Of a DNA stretch of 64,000 nt, positions 44,756 through 53,749 are shown piece after piece. The notes below the pieces were generated by a model. It did not search any database, was not told where the DNA came from, and saw nothing but the letters and a program-made list of their open reading frames with translations. Within the stretch, counting starts at the first letter, position 1, and each line of letters begins with the position of its first letter. The translations under genes and the position numbers were made by a program. This DNA is from Leifsonia sp. ZF2019. Its GTDB lineage: Bacteria; Actinomycetota; Actinomycetes; Actinomycetales; Microbacteriaceae. The stretch covers positions 4,177,858 through 4,241,857 of the forward strand of contig NZ_CP065037.1 in the NCBI RefSeq assembly GCF_019924635.1. The letters are read 5' to 3'.

Positions 44756-45208
44756 CTACTTGGCAGCGACCACCTGAAGGGTGATGACGGCCGAGAGGTC
44801 CTCGTGCAGGCGCACGGTGGCCTCGTGGTCGCCCACGACCTTGATGGCGTTGGGGATCTCGATCTTGCGCTTGTCGAGCTCGCCGATGCCCGCCGCCTTG
44901 ACGGCGTCGGCGACATCGCCGGTCTTGACCGAGCCGAACAGACGGCCCTCGCGGCCCGCCTTCACGACCAGCTTGACCTTGGTCGCCTCGAGCTTGGCCT
45001 TGAGGTCCTGAGCGGCCTCGACGGTGTGCAGCTCGCGAGCGGCCCGGGCCGCCTTGATCTGCTCGACCTGCTTCTCGCCACCGCGGGTCCACGCGATCGC
45101 GAAGCCCTGCGGGACGAGGTAGTTGCGCGCGTAGCCGTTCTTGACGTCGACGACGTCACCGGCCGAACCGAGGCCGGTGACCTCGTGCGTCAGAATCACT
45201 TTCGACAT
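44756..45208 (-). CDS. rplI: 50S ribosomal protein bL9
   Basis: 150 aa, the standard length. The N-terminal rRNA-binding domain includes [20 protein letters not shown] and the C-terminal domain is joined by the long connecting helix. AAGGAG precedes ATG 45208. Last gene of the rpsF-ssb-rpsR-rplI operon; the gap to rpsR is 11 bases. Confidence 0.97.
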   Translation of the reverse strand: MSKVILTHEVTGLGSAGDVVDVKNGYARNYLVPQGFAIAWTRGGEKQVEQIKAARAARELHTVEAAQDLKAKLEATKVKLVVKAGREGRLFGSVKTGDVADAVKAAGIGELDKRKIEIPNAIKVVGDHEATVRLHEDLSAVITLQVVAAK

Positions 45209-45219
45209 GGGGGTTCTCC

Positions 45220-45483
45220 TTAACGGCCCGAGCCGGCGTAGGGGAGAAGAGCCATCTCGCGCGCGTTCTTGACGGCGCGGGCGATCAGGCGCTGCTCCTG
45301 GACGGAGACACCGGTGATGCGACGGGCGCGGATCTTTCCACGCTCCGAGATGAACTTCCGCAGGGTTGCGACGTCCTTGTAGTCAATGACGCCGACGCGA
45401 ACGGACTTCGCAGGAGCGGCGTTCTTGCCGTCCTTGCCCTTGCGGATCGGCTTGCGGCGGTCGCCGCTCGACTTTCCAGCCAT
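45220..45483 (-). CDS. rpsR: 30S ribosomal protein bS18
   Basis: 87 aa. The core reads [18 protein letters not shown] and [20 protein letters not shown]. It lacks the N-terminal CxxC-type zinc ligands, i.e. the zinc-independent form. ATG 45483 is chosen because AAAGGA lies 5 bases upstream; an ATG at 45507 would add an atypical extension. It binds bS6 in the small subunit. Confidence 0.96.
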   Translation of the reverse strand: MAGKSSGDRRKPIRKGKDGKNAAPAKSVRVGVIDYKDVATLRKFISERGKIRARRITGVSVQEQRLIARAVKNAREMALLPYAGSGR

Positions 45484-45548
45484 GATTTCCTTTGCTTTTC
45501 CGCCCATCCCGGCCGAACCGGGAGGGCTGATGAATGTAAGAGGGCCCT

Positions 45549-46061
45549 TTAGAAGGGGGTCTCGTCGTTGTAGGAACCCGGAGTGTTCCAGACGTCAGCG
45601 CCCGCGGACGGGTCCGCGGGGGCGGAGGCGGCCCAGGGCTCCTCGACAGCGGGAGCACCGCCACCGAACCCGCCGGCGGCACGACCGCCGCCGGACGACT
45701 GAGCACGGGTCACCTGAGCGGTGGCGTAGCGCAGCGACGGCCCGATCTCATCGATCTCGAGCTCGATGGACGTGCGCTTCTCGCCTTCCTTCGTCTCGTA
45801 GGAACGCTGCTTGAGCCGCCCCTGAGCGATGACGCGGGACCCCTTGGTCAGCGAGCCCGCGACGTGCTCGGCGAATTCACGCCAGACGCTCGCCCGGAGG
45901 AACAGAGCCTCTCCGTCCTTCCACTCGTTCGCCTGACGGTCGAACGTGCGCGGAGTGGACGCGATCGTGAAGTTGGCGACGGCCAGCCCGTTCTGCGTGT
46001 AACGCAGCTCGGGGTCGGCCGTGAGGTTGCCCACCACGGTGATGACGGTCTCGCCGGCCAT
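45549..46061 (-). CDS. ssb: Single-stranded DNA-binding protein
   Basis: 170 aa. The OB fold spans residues 1-~115 ([33 protein letters not shown]). A Gly/Ala-rich linker leads to an acidic tip ending DETPF, which recruits repair and replication proteins. The start lies 5 bases past the rpsF stop, so it is coupled. It sits between rpsF and rpsR as in other actinobacteria. Confidence 0.96.
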   Translation of the reverse strand: MAGETVITVVGNLTADPELRYTQNGLAVANFTIASTPRTFDRQANEWKDGEALFLRASVWREFAEHVAGSLTKGSRVIAQGRLKQRSYETKEGEKRTSIELEIDEIGPSLRYATAQVTRAQSSGGGRAAGGFGGGAPAVEEPWAASAPADPSAGADVWNTPGSYNDETPF

Positions 46062-46065
46062 CGGA

Positions 46066-46443
46066 CTAGGCGCCGGCCTTCTCGGTGCCGGCGGAGGCGG
46101 CCTTGCGGGCAGCCTTCTCGTCGGCGCGCTTCTGAGCGGCGGCGACCTGGGCGATGGCCTCCTCGGCGCGGAGCACCTTGGTGCGCATGACGGCCTCGCT
46201 GAGCTTCAGCTGGCGGTCGAGCTCCTTGGTGGTGTCGCCGTTCGCGGTCAGCTGGACGACGGCGTAGATGCCCTCGGACTTCTTGTTGATCTCATAGGCC
46301 AGGCGACGGCGACCCCAGATGTCGACGCTGTCGATCGTTCCACCGTCGTTACGAACGACGTTGAGGAACTTGTCAAGGCTGGGAGCAACGGTGCGCTCAT
46401 CGATCTCGGGATCGAGGATGACCATCAGCTCGTACTGATGCAT
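46066..46443 (-). CDS. rpsF: 30S ribosomal protein bS6
   Basis: 125 aa. [16 protein letters not shown] and the [17 protein letters not shown] segment are typical. ATG 46443 has AGGAGG about 10 bases upstream. It pairs with bS18. First gene of the operon; the 300 bases upstream hold its leader, a short tandem repeat and no other recognisable gene. Confidence 0.96.
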   Translation of the reverse strand: MHQYELMVILDPEIDERTVAPSLDKFLNVVRNDGGTIDSVDIWGRRRLAYEINKKSEGIYAVVQLTANGDTTKELDRQLKLSEAVMRTKVLRAEEAIAQVAAAQKRADEKAARKAASAGTEKAGA

Positions 46444-46580
46444 GACTAACCCACCTCCTCTGGTCTCAGCGGCTGCAGACGTTCTGCAGCAGGAGGGTTG
46501 TACATCGGTCGCGCGGGCAGACTTCTGCCCAGGCAACTTTCCAAGGGTACCCGACGGCGCGTCATCCCGCCAGCCGGGAG

Positions 46581-46610
46581 CCGGCTCGCGGAGTGCCGGC
46601 TCGCGGAGTG
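46581..46610. repeat. 15-bp perfect tandem repeat
   Basis: CCGGCTCGCGGAGTG occurs twice head to tail in the 303-base gap between rpsF and the CCA-adding enzyme gene. No function is suggested. The rest of the gap (46444-46746) shows no gene; it should contain the rpsF promoter. Confidence 0.6.
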
Positions 46611-46746
46611 CGGAGGTGCGGGAGGCGGGGGAGTCGAGGAGCTTCGTCATGTCCCCAGCCTCGGTGCGCCGGCCCGCCGCCGAGGGTCTCTGACCGGAAC
46701 CGTGGAGAAGTCAGCGCGCGGCGTGCGCTGTGAATGGGGCGATGCG

Positions 46747-48171
46747 TCAGCGGGCGCCCCACCAGTCGAGCAGGCGACGCGTTGCCTCCTCCTCGCCCAA
46801 CGGCCCCTCGTCGAGCCGCAGATCGAGCAGGAACTTCATCGCCTGGCCCACCTCGCGCCCTGGCGTGATGCCGAGCACACGCATCACCTGCTGGCCGTCG
46901 AGGTCCGGACGCACCGCATCCAGCTCCTCCTGCTCCTTCAGCTCCCGGATGCGCTGCTCGAGGTCGTCGTACGCGAACCCCAGACGGTCGGCCTTGCGGC
47001 GGTTGCGCGTGGTCACGTCGGCACGCGTCAGCATGTGCAGGCGTTCGAGCTGCTCGCCCGCGTCCCGCACGTAGCGGCGCACCGCGGAGTCCGTCCAGTG
47101 GGCGTCGGTGTAGCCGAAGAAGCGGAGGTGCAGCTCGATCAGCCGCGCGACCGCGTCGATCGTCGCCTTGTCGAAGCGCAGTGCGGTCAGCCGCTTCCTG
47201 GCGAGCTTCGCACCCACGACGTCGTGGTGGTAGAAGCTCACGGCGCCGCCCGGCTCGAACCGCCGGGTCGCCGGCTTGCCGATGTCGTGCAGGATGGCCG
47301 CGAGACGCAGGACGAGATCGGGAGCCTCACCCGGATGACGCTCCTTTTCGTATCCGATGGCCTGCTCCAGGACGGTCAGGCTGTGCTGATATACGTCTTT
47401 GTGGTGGTGGTGCTCGTCCACTTCGAGCCGCAGCGCGGGCACCTCCGGCAGCACCTCGTCGGCGAGCCCGGTCTGGACCAGCAGCTCGATGCCGGCCCGC
47501 GGATCTTCCGCGGTGAGGAGCTTGGAGAGTTCGTCGCGCACGCGCTCGGCGCTGATGATGCGGATGCGATCGGCCATGCGACCCATGGCGCCGACGGTCT
47601 CGTCGTCGACGACGAACCCGAGCTGTGCGGCGAACCGCGCCGCCCGGAGCATGCGCAGCGGATCGTCGCCGAACGACACCTCCGGGGTCGACGGGGTCGT
47701 GATCCGCCGCTCGAGCAAGTGCTCCACACCGCCCGACGGATCGACGAGCCGGACGTCGGGCACGCGGAGGGCCAGCGCGTTCACGGTGAAGTCGCGGCGC
47801 AGGAGGTCGCCCTCCAGCGAGTCGCCGAAGACCACGTCGGGCTTGCGCGTCTCGCCGTCGTAGCTGTCGCTGCGATAGGTCGTGATCTCGACGGTGTCGT
47901 CGCCGAACCGCGCCCCGATTGTGCCGAACTGCCGGCCGATGTCCCAGACCGCGTCCGCGAGCGGGGAGACGATCTTCAGGATGTCGTCGGGGCGCGCGTC
48001 CGTCGTGAAGTCGAGATCGTGCACGGACCGGCCCAGCAGCGCGTCGCGAACGGGGCCGCCGACGAGGGCCAGCTCGTGGCCGGAGGCCGCGAACAGGGAG
48101 GCGACCCGGCTGACCGTGGGCGATGCCGCGAGGTCGCCGAGACGTTCGAGGGATTCGGCGACGCTCTGCAT
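46747..48171 (-). CDS. pcnA: CCA tRNA nucleotidyltransferase
   Basis: 474 aa. The nucleotidyltransferase head has GGPVRDALLG and DLDFTTDARPD (metal-binding Asp pair), followed by an RNA-binding segment, and a C-terminal HD domain with ILHDIGKP. It adds or repairs the 3'-CCA end of tRNAs. Usual neighbour of the DUF6049-murJ-trx block in actinobacteria, and divergent from it. ATG 48171 has a weak upstream AGG. Confidence 0.93.
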   Translation of the reverse strand: MQSVAESLERLGDLAASPTVSRVASLFAASGHELALVGGPVRDALLGRSVHDLDFTTDARPDDILKIVSPLADAVWDIGRQFGTIGARFGDDTVEITTYRSDSYDGETRKPDVVFGDSLEGDLLRRDFTVNALALRVPDVRLVDPSGGVEHLLERRITTPSTPEVSFGDDPLRMLRAARFAAQLGFVVDDETVGAMGRMADRIRIISAERVRDELSKLLTAEDPRAGIELLVQTGLADEVLPEVPALRLEVDEHHHHKDVYQHSLTVLEQAIGYEKERHPGEAPDLVLRLAAILHDIGKPATRRFEPGGAVSFYHHDVVGAKLARKRLTALRFDKATIDAVARLIELHLRFFGYTDAHWTDSAVRRYVRDAGEQLERLHMLTRADVTTRNRRKADRLGFAYDDLEQRIRELKEQEELDAVRPDLDGQQVMRVLGITPGREVGQAMKFLLDLRLDEGPLGEEEATRRLLDWWGAR

Positions 48172-48220
48172 GGTGACCTAGTTTACGGGCGTGCTCGCCG
48201 GGCTCTCAGGGGGTGGCATC

Positions 48221-48226
48221 TAGAAT
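48221..48226 (+). promoter_or_regulatory. -10 element of the DUF6049-murJ-trxB-trxA operon
   Basis: TAGAAT lies 28 bases before the GTG start at 48254, in the divergent gap from the CCA-adding enzyme gene. It matches the -10 consensus at five of six positions; no good -35 was seen at the expected distance. Confidence 0.45.
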
Positions 48227-48253
48227 CGTGGTCATGGAGGCCGAGCAGGGATC

Positions 48254-50587
48254 GTGCGTCGTCGCATGAGCGCAGCCGACCCCACCCTCCTCCGGGGTGC
48301 CCGTCGCCGGCGCGCGGGCGGCCGACTCGCCGGTGTCGTCGCGGCCCTGGTCGCGGCGCTCTCGCTGGTCACGGTGACGCCGACGGCGGCGACCGCCGCG
48401 ACCGACGCCCCCAGCCCCTCCACCTCCTCCGTCACCGCGACCCCGTCTCCCCGCACCTCGGACGGGTCGGGCCTGACCGCAAGCGTCGCGGCCGACAATG
48501 CCGGCGTGCTCGCGACCGGTCAAGACCTTTCGGTCTCCGTCACGGTCTCCAATCCCACCGGGTCGGCCGTCTCCACCGGAACGGTCTCGGTCTGGCTGGA
48601 CCCGAAGGCGATGGCCTCACGCAACACCCTCACCGACTGGCTCGGTTCCGCTGATCCGGTCACGGCGCCGGTGCCGCTGGGGGAGGCGACCCTCCCTCCT
48701 CTGGAGAGCGGCACCAGCAGCGTCGTCCGGGTGACCGTCCCGGCCGCGGCGGTCCCGTTCGGGACGCGCCCCGACTCGGCGGTGTTCGGGATCGGCGCGA
48801 CCGTGACGTCCGCAGACTCCCGGATCGAGGCGCGCAGCTCCGTCGTGTGGAGCGCGGCGGAGACCGGCACGCGGTCGAGTGTGGGCGTCGTCATGCCCAT
48901 CGTCAGCCCCTCCAGCGCGGACGGCCTCATCTCCGCCGACGATCTCGCGACCTACACGGCCGCGAACGGCGTGCTCACCCGCGATCTGGACGGGCTCGAC
49001 GGGCACAGCGCCGTGACCGTCGGGATCGACCCGATGATCATCGCGTCCATCCGCGCGCTCGGCAACGCGGCGCCGGCGACCGCCATCGACTGGCTGTCGC
49101 GCCTCGCGACCCTGCCCAATGAAACCTTCTCACTCGGTTACGGCGACGCCGACCCGACCGGGCAGATCCAGGCAGGAGGGGCCGCCCCGCTGACTCCGAC
49201 CTCCCTGCAGTACGCCCTCGACCCCAAGAACTTCTCACCCACTCCGACCTCGATCGGCCAGCCCGTGACGGCGCCGACGACGGCGATCACGGGAGGCTCG
49301 ACGCCGACGCCGACGCCGACCTCCGGACCGGTGCTCCCCACGCTCGAGCAGCTCACCGCCTGGGACTTCACCCTGAAGGGCATCGCCTGGCCCGGCGATC
49401 GGAGCGCGCGTGCGGCCGATCTGGCCCCGCTCGCCGCCGCCGGGCTGACGAACGTGATCGTCTCGGGTGACAACACCAACGCCGGCGACCTGGACACCAC
49501 GCCGAACGCCGCCGTGGCCACGAGCGGAAGCACGGTCGTGGCCTTCGATCAGCGTCTCTCCGATGCTCTGCGATCGGCCGTCTCCGCGCCGAGCGACGTC
49601 GCCTGGAACACGGCCATGGGCAAGCTCAACGCTCAGCTCCAGCTGATCGGCGCGGAAGGCGGAGACGCCCGCCACCTGCTCGTCGGACTCGACCGGTCGT
49701 GGCCGTCGAGCGGGACCCAGCTCAAGCGCACGCTGGACGCGCTGTCGTCGTCGCCGTGGGCGACGTCGTCGACCCTCGTCGCAGTCCGTGCGGCGGCCGC
49801 CACCAGCGGCCTGGCTCTCACCGACGCTCCGGAGGCGGACGCTCGGATCGACGCCATCCGCTCCCTCTTCTCGGATGAGACGTCGCTCGGGGCGTTCTCC
49901 TCCGTGCTCGACGACCCGACGACCCTCACCGGCCGGGTGCGCGCACAGCTGCTCACCCTGCTCGCGGTCTCCTGGCAGAACCCCAAGGCCGATTGGGCCG
50001 CCGCGGTCGCCGCGTCGCACAAGACGACGCGGGACACCCTCGGTTCCATCCACATCCTGCCGACGGAGAACATCAACCTCGTCAGCGCCCAGGGGTCGAT
50101 CCCGTTCACGGTCAGCAACGAGCTCAAGGACGAGGCAGTGACGGTCGTGCTGACCGCGTCGCCCTCGAACAGCCGCCTGGAGATCGACGACGCGACGACC
50201 AAGCGGATCCCGCAGGACTCCCGTGCCACGCTCCTCGTCCCGGTGAAGGCGAAGGTGGGCAACGGCCAGGTCGTGCTCTCGCTGCGCCTCTACAGCCCCA
50301 CCGGCGTGCCGATCGGCGACCCGACGACGGTCACCGTCGACGTGCACGCGGACTGGGAGGGGCTCGGCGCATTGATCCTCGGCATCCTGCTCGTCCTGCT
50401 CTTCGGCTTCGGCGTCGTACGCAACATCCTGAGACGCCGCAAGGAGCGCCGCGAGCCGGAGGACGGCGACCAGACCGCCGGCGCAGAGATCGCTCCGGAG
50501 GCCCCTCCGCACACGGAGCAGGAAGAGCCGGGCCCCGGAGTCGGCGACACCTCCGGCGCACCGCAGGAGGACGAACCGCGTGGCTAG
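48254..50587 (+). CDS. DUF6049 family membrane-anchored extracytoplasmic protein
   Basis: 777 aa. A basic N-terminus and hydrophobic stretch (~25-48) form a signal peptide; a large Ser/Thr/Ala-rich extracellular part follows, with an Ig-like N-terminal section (SVTVSNPTGSAV) and a central domain. Near residue 705 a single membrane helix (LGALILGILLVLLFGF) is followed by an RRRKERR stop-transfer and an acidic cytoplasmic tail. This family regularly precedes murJ in actinobacteria and is thought to belong to the cell-envelope machinery; biochemical function is unknown. GTG 48254 is preferred over ATG 48266 because AGGG lies closer. Its stop overlaps the murJ start. Confidence 0.82.
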   Translation: MRRRMSAADPTLLRGARRRRAGGRLAGVVAALVAALSLVTVTPTAATAATDAPSPSTSSVTATPSPRTSDGSGLTASVAADNAGVLATGQDLSVSVTVSNPTGSAVSTGTVSVWLDPKAMASRNTLTDWLGSADPVTAPVPLGEATLPPLESGTSSVVRVTVPAAAVPFGTRPDSAVFGIGATVTSADSRIEARSSVVWSAAETGTRSSVGVVMPIVSPSSADGLISADDLATYTAANGVLTRDLDGLDGHSAVTVGIDPMIIASIRALGNAAPATAIDWLSRLATLPNETFSLGYGDADPTGQIQAGGAAPLTPTSLQYALDPKNFSPTPTSIGQPVTAPTTAITGGSTPTPTPTSGPVLPTLEQLTAWDFTLKGIAWPGDRSARAADLAPLAAAGLTNVIVSGDNTNAGDLDTTPNAAVATSGSTVVAFDQRLSDALRSAVSAPSDVAWNTAMGKLNAQLQLIGAEGGDARHLLVGLDRSWPSSGTQLKRTLDALSSSPWATSSTLVAVRAAAATSGLALTDAPEADARIDAIRSLFSDETSLGAFSSVLDDPTTLTGRVRAQLLTLLAVSWQNPKADWAAAVAASHKTTRDTLGSIHILPTENINLVSAQGSIPFTVSNELKDEAVTVVLTASPSNSRLEIDDATTKRIPQDSRATLLVPVKAKVGNGQVVLSLRLYSPTGVPIGDPTTVTVDVHADWEGLGALILGILLVLLFGFGVVRNILRRRKERREPEDGDQTAGAEIAPEAPPHTEQEEPGPGVGDTSGAPQEDEPRG

Positions 50588-52190
50588 CGTGGGACGCGCC
50601 AGCGCGATGCTCGCCTCCGGCACCTTCGTCTCGCGCATCCTCGGATTCGCGAAGGCGTGGCTGCTGGTGCAGGCGATCGGCACTCTCAGCCTCGCAGCGA
50701 ACGCGTACGGCACGGCGACGCAGGTGCCCAACAGTCTGTACGCGATCATCGCTCAGGGCATCCTGAACGCGATCCTGGTGCCGCAGATCGTGCGCGCATC
50801 CGTCAACGCCGACGGCGGGCGCGCTTACATCAACAAGCTCGTCACACTGGGGATGGTGGTGTTCGCGGGGGTCGCGGTCGTCGCCACGGTCGCGGCGCCG
50901 CTGCTCATGACCGTGTATGGGCTACGCGGCGAGCAGGCGCAGTTGGCGACCACATTCGCGTACTGGTCGCTGCCGCAGATCTTCTTCCTCGGCCTCTACA
51001 CGCTCCTGGGCGAAGTCCTGAACGCCCGCAAGTCGTTCGGGCCGTTCACCTGGGCGCCGGTGATCAACAACGTCGTCGCCATCCTCATGCTCGGCGGCTT
51101 CATACTGCTGTTCGGCGCGTACTCCGCTTCCGGCAATGCCCACGACACATGGTCGATCGGGATGATCGCCCTTCTCGCGGGCGGAGCCACGTTGGGTATC
51201 GCGGTGCAGGCCCTCGTGCTGTTCTTCTTCTGGCGGCGGATCGGTCTGAGGTTCCGCTTCGACTTCGGATGGCGCGGAGTCAACCTGGGGAGCGCGGGCC
51301 GGGCGGCCGGCTGGACGCTGGGAATGCTCATCGCGACCCAGATCGCCGGGCTCATCGAGATGAACGTCTCGAACTCGGCGGGGGAGGGCTACGCCGGCTC
51401 GTTCGTGATGACGAACGCCTGGCTGATCTTCATGCTCCCGCACGGCATCATCGCGGTCTCGATCGTCACGGCGTACTACACGCGGATGGCGGAGCATGCC
51501 GCCCGCGGTGCCGTCTCCGACTTCCGCGGCGATTTCTCGAGCGCTGCGCGGTCGATCATGTTCCTCATCGTCTTCTCCTCTGCCGCGCTCATCGTCGTGG
51601 CGTACCCCGTTGCTCGCGTCTTCACCTCCAGCTATCAGCCGATGGGACTCGTCCTCATCGCTTATCTGGTGGGCCTCGTTCCCTTCTCGCTCGTGTTCAT
51701 GGCGCAGAGGGCCTTCTACTCGCTGGGGGACACCCGCACGCCGTTCCTCTTCACCGTCGCCCAGGTCGTCGTGATCATCGTCGGCGTGCTGGCCTGCTTC
51801 GCTGTGGGCCCCGACATGCGCGCCGCAGCCGTCGCCCTCGTCGTCTCGCTCGCGAGCGTCATCCAGGCGGTGCTCGCCTTCGCACTCCTGCGTCGCCGCG
51901 TCGGGGGAGTGGACGGGAGGCGCATCGCGAGCGGACTGTGGCGGTTCCTTGTCGCAGCGGTGGCGGCGATGGTCGCGGGCGCCGGGTTCCTGGTGCTGCT
52001 CGGGGGAGTGGAGCCGGGCGCTTTCCCGGTGAGCGGCATCCTGGGCGCGATCGTCTCGTCGGCGGTCGTGGGTGTCGTGATGCTCGTCGTGTACGTCGGA
52101 TTCCTCGCGATGCTCCGTTCGAGCGATCTGGAGGCGGGGGTCGGACCAATCCTCGATCGCCTTCGGCGCCGAACTCCACAGGGCGGGTGA
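50580..52190 (+). CDS. murJ: MurJ/MviN lipid II flippase
   Basis: 536 aa with about 14 membrane segments. The N-terminus (ASGTFVSRILGFAKAWLL) carries the conserved Arg-Gly-containing TM1 motif of MurJ. It moves lipid II across the membrane for peptidoglycan synthesis. GTG 50580 overlaps the end of DUF6049. Unlike the mycobacterial MviN it has no C-terminal pseudokinase, ending shortly after TM14. Confidence 0.92.
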   Translation: MASVGRASAMLASGTFVSRILGFAKAWLLVQAIGTLSLAANAYGTATQVPNSLYAIIAQGILNAILVPQIVRASVNADGGRAYINKLVTLGMVVFAGVAVVATVAAPLLMTVYGLRGEQAQLATTFAYWSLPQIFFLGLYTLLGEVLNARKSFGPFTWAPVINNVVAILMLGGFILLFGAYSASGNAHDTWSIGMIALLAGGATLGIAVQALVLFFFWRRIGLRFRFDFGWRGVNLGSAGRAAGWTLGMLIATQIAGLIEMNVSNSAGEGYAGSFVMTNAWLIFMLPHGIIAVSIVTAYYTRMAEHAARGAVSDFRGDFSSAARSIMFLIVFSSAALIVVAYPVARVFTSSYQPMGLVLIAYLVGLVPFSLVFMAQRAFYSLGDTRTPFLFTVAQVVVIIVGVLACFAVGPDMRAAAVALVVSLASVIQAVLAFALLRRRVGGVDGRRIASGLWRFLVAAVAAMVAGAGFLVLLGGVEPGAFPVSGILGAIVSSAVVGVVMLVVYVGFLAMLRSSDLEAGVGPILDRLRRRTPQGG

Positions 52191-52275
52191 GACGGAATAG
52201 CATCCGCCTAGGATGTGTTCTATTGGTCGGTGCCTCCGGTCCCGGAGGCCCCGCAGACAGTCAAGGAGTTCCGCC

Positions 52276-53262
52276 GTGCGGCAGATCATCATCATCGGTT
52301 CCGGCCCCGCCGGGTACACCGCGGCCATCTATGCGGCCCGCGCCAACCTGAAGCCGCTGCTGATCGCCTCCTCGGTCGAGGCGGGCGGTGAACTGATGAA
52401 CACCACGGAGGTCGAGAACTTCCCCGGGTTCCCCGACGGGATCATGGGCCCCGACCTCATGTTCAAGATGCAGGCCCAGGCCGAGAAGTTCGGCACCGAG
52501 GTCGTGCTCGACGATGTCGTGTCGGTCGATCTGACGGGTGAGGTCAAGACTGTCACGCTCGGCTCCGGCGCCGTGCACGAGGCCCTCGCCGTGATCTTCG
52601 CGACCGGCTCCGCCTATCGCAAGCTGGGCCTGGAGGACGAGGATCGCCTTTCCGGACACGGTGTCTCCTGGTGCGCCACCTGCGACGGGTTCTTCTTCCG
52701 CGAGCGCACGATCGCCGTGGTCGGCGGCGGCGACTCCGCGATGGAGGAGGCCAACTTCCTCACCCGCTTCGCGGACAAGGTGTACGTCATCCACCGCCGC
52801 GACAGCCTCCGCGCCTCCAAGATCATGCAGGATCGCGCCTTCGCCAACGAGAAGATCGAGTTCGTCTGGAACTCGGAGGTCGTGGGCATCGGCGGCAGCG
52901 AGCAGGTTCAGCACGTCAAGCTGCGCAACCTCGTCACCGGCGAGGAGAGCGAGCTCGACCTGCAGGGACTGTTCATCGCGATCGGCAACGACCCGCGCGT
53001 GCACCTGGTCCACGGTCAGCTCGATCTGACCGCCGAGGGCACCATCGCGGTCGACGGCCGTTCGTCGAAGACGAACCTCACCGGCGTGTTCGCCGCCGGG
53101 GACGTGATCGACCCGACGTACCGTCAGGCCGTCACCGCTGCGGCGTCCGGCACCGTCGCCGCCCTCGACGCGGAGCACTACCTCGCTTCGCTTCCCCAGA
53201 ACCTGCTGGAGCAGACGGTCGAGACCGCCTCCAGCGATCGTGAACTCTCGACCACCGCCTAA
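52276..53262 (+). CDS. trxB: Thioredoxin-disulfide reductase
   Basis: 328 aa FAD/NADPH enzyme. IIIIGSGPAGYTAA binds FAD, WCATCDG holds the redox pair Cys133/Cys136, VVGGGDSAMEEA binds NADPH, and GVFAAGDV closes the FAD site. GTG 52276 has AAGGAG 7 bases upstream; the open frame upstream is not conserved. It reduces the thioredoxin encoded 13 bases downstream. Confidence 0.96.
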   Translation: MRQIIIIGSGPAGYTAAIYAARANLKPLLIASSVEAGGELMNTTEVENFPGFPDGIMGPDLMFKMQAQAEKFGTEVVLDDVVSVDLTGEVKTVTLGSGAVHEALAVIFATGSAYRKLGLEDEDRLSGHGVSWCATCDGFFFRERTIAVVGGGDSAMEEANFLTRFADKVYVIHRRDSLRASKIMQDRAFANEKIEFVWNSEVVGIGGSEQVQHVKLRNLVTGEESELDLQGLFIAIGNDPRVHLVHGQLDLTAEGTIAVDGRSSKTNLTGVFAAGDVIDPTYRQAVTAAASGTVAALDAEHYLASLPQNLLEQTVETASSDRELSTTA

Positions 53263-53275
53263 GGAGAATCAGACA

Positions 53276-53602
53276 ATGTCAGCAGCACGTTCGGTCACGG
53301 ACGCGACGTTCGAGCAGGACGTCCTCAACAACGAGAAGACCATCCTCGTGGACTTCTGGGCAGAGTGGTGCGGCCCGTGTCGCGCCGTCGGCCCGATCCT
53401 CGACCAGATCGCCGCCGAGCACTCGGACAAGATCGAGATCGTCAAGCTCAACGTCGACGAGAACCCGCAGACCGCGGCGAAGTACCAGATCACCTCCATC
53501 CCCGCGATGAAGGTGTACCAGGGTGGAGAGGTCGTCAAGACCGTCATCGGCGCCAAGCCGAAGCCCGCCCTCGAAGCCGACCTGGCCGCCTACCTCGCGT
53601 AG
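53276..53602 (+). CDS. trxA: Thioredoxin
   Basis: 108 aa with active site WCGPC (31-35), cis-Pro segment ITSIPAM, and the usual C-terminal helix. AAGGAG precedes ATG 53276. It is the cytoplasmic electron donor partner of trxB. A clear terminator follows, ending the operon. Confidence 0.97.
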   Translation: MSAARSVTDATFEQDVLNNEKTILVDFWAEWCGPCRAVGPILDQIAAEHSDKIEIVKLNVDENPQTAAKYQITSIPAMKVYQGGEVVKTVIGAKPKPALEADLAAYLA

Positions 53603-53620
53603 CCGACCAGCCTCTTCGCA

Positions 53621-53657
53621 GACCCGTCCGGCGCTCACCCGCCGGGCGGGTCTTTTT
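53621..53657 (+). terminator. Intrinsic terminator after trxA
   Basis: GACCCG (53621-53626) pairs with CGGGTC (53647-53652), flanking GC-rich inner arms (CCGGCG / CGCCGG) and followed directly by TTTTT. It sits 18 bases past the trxA stop codon. Confidence 0.85.
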
Positions 53658-53749
53658 CGTATCCGCCGGCACTCAGACCTCCCTCGGATTTTCCGCGGGA
53701 CGCACCACCCAAATAGCATGACTAAACGCCACTAGAAATGGAATGACTC

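Noticed and set aside
46498..48654. Long plus-strand frame over the CCA-adding enzyme gene
   Set aside because: Shadow of the real minus-strand gene, with Arg/His-rich translation typical of antisense frames in GC-rich DNA.
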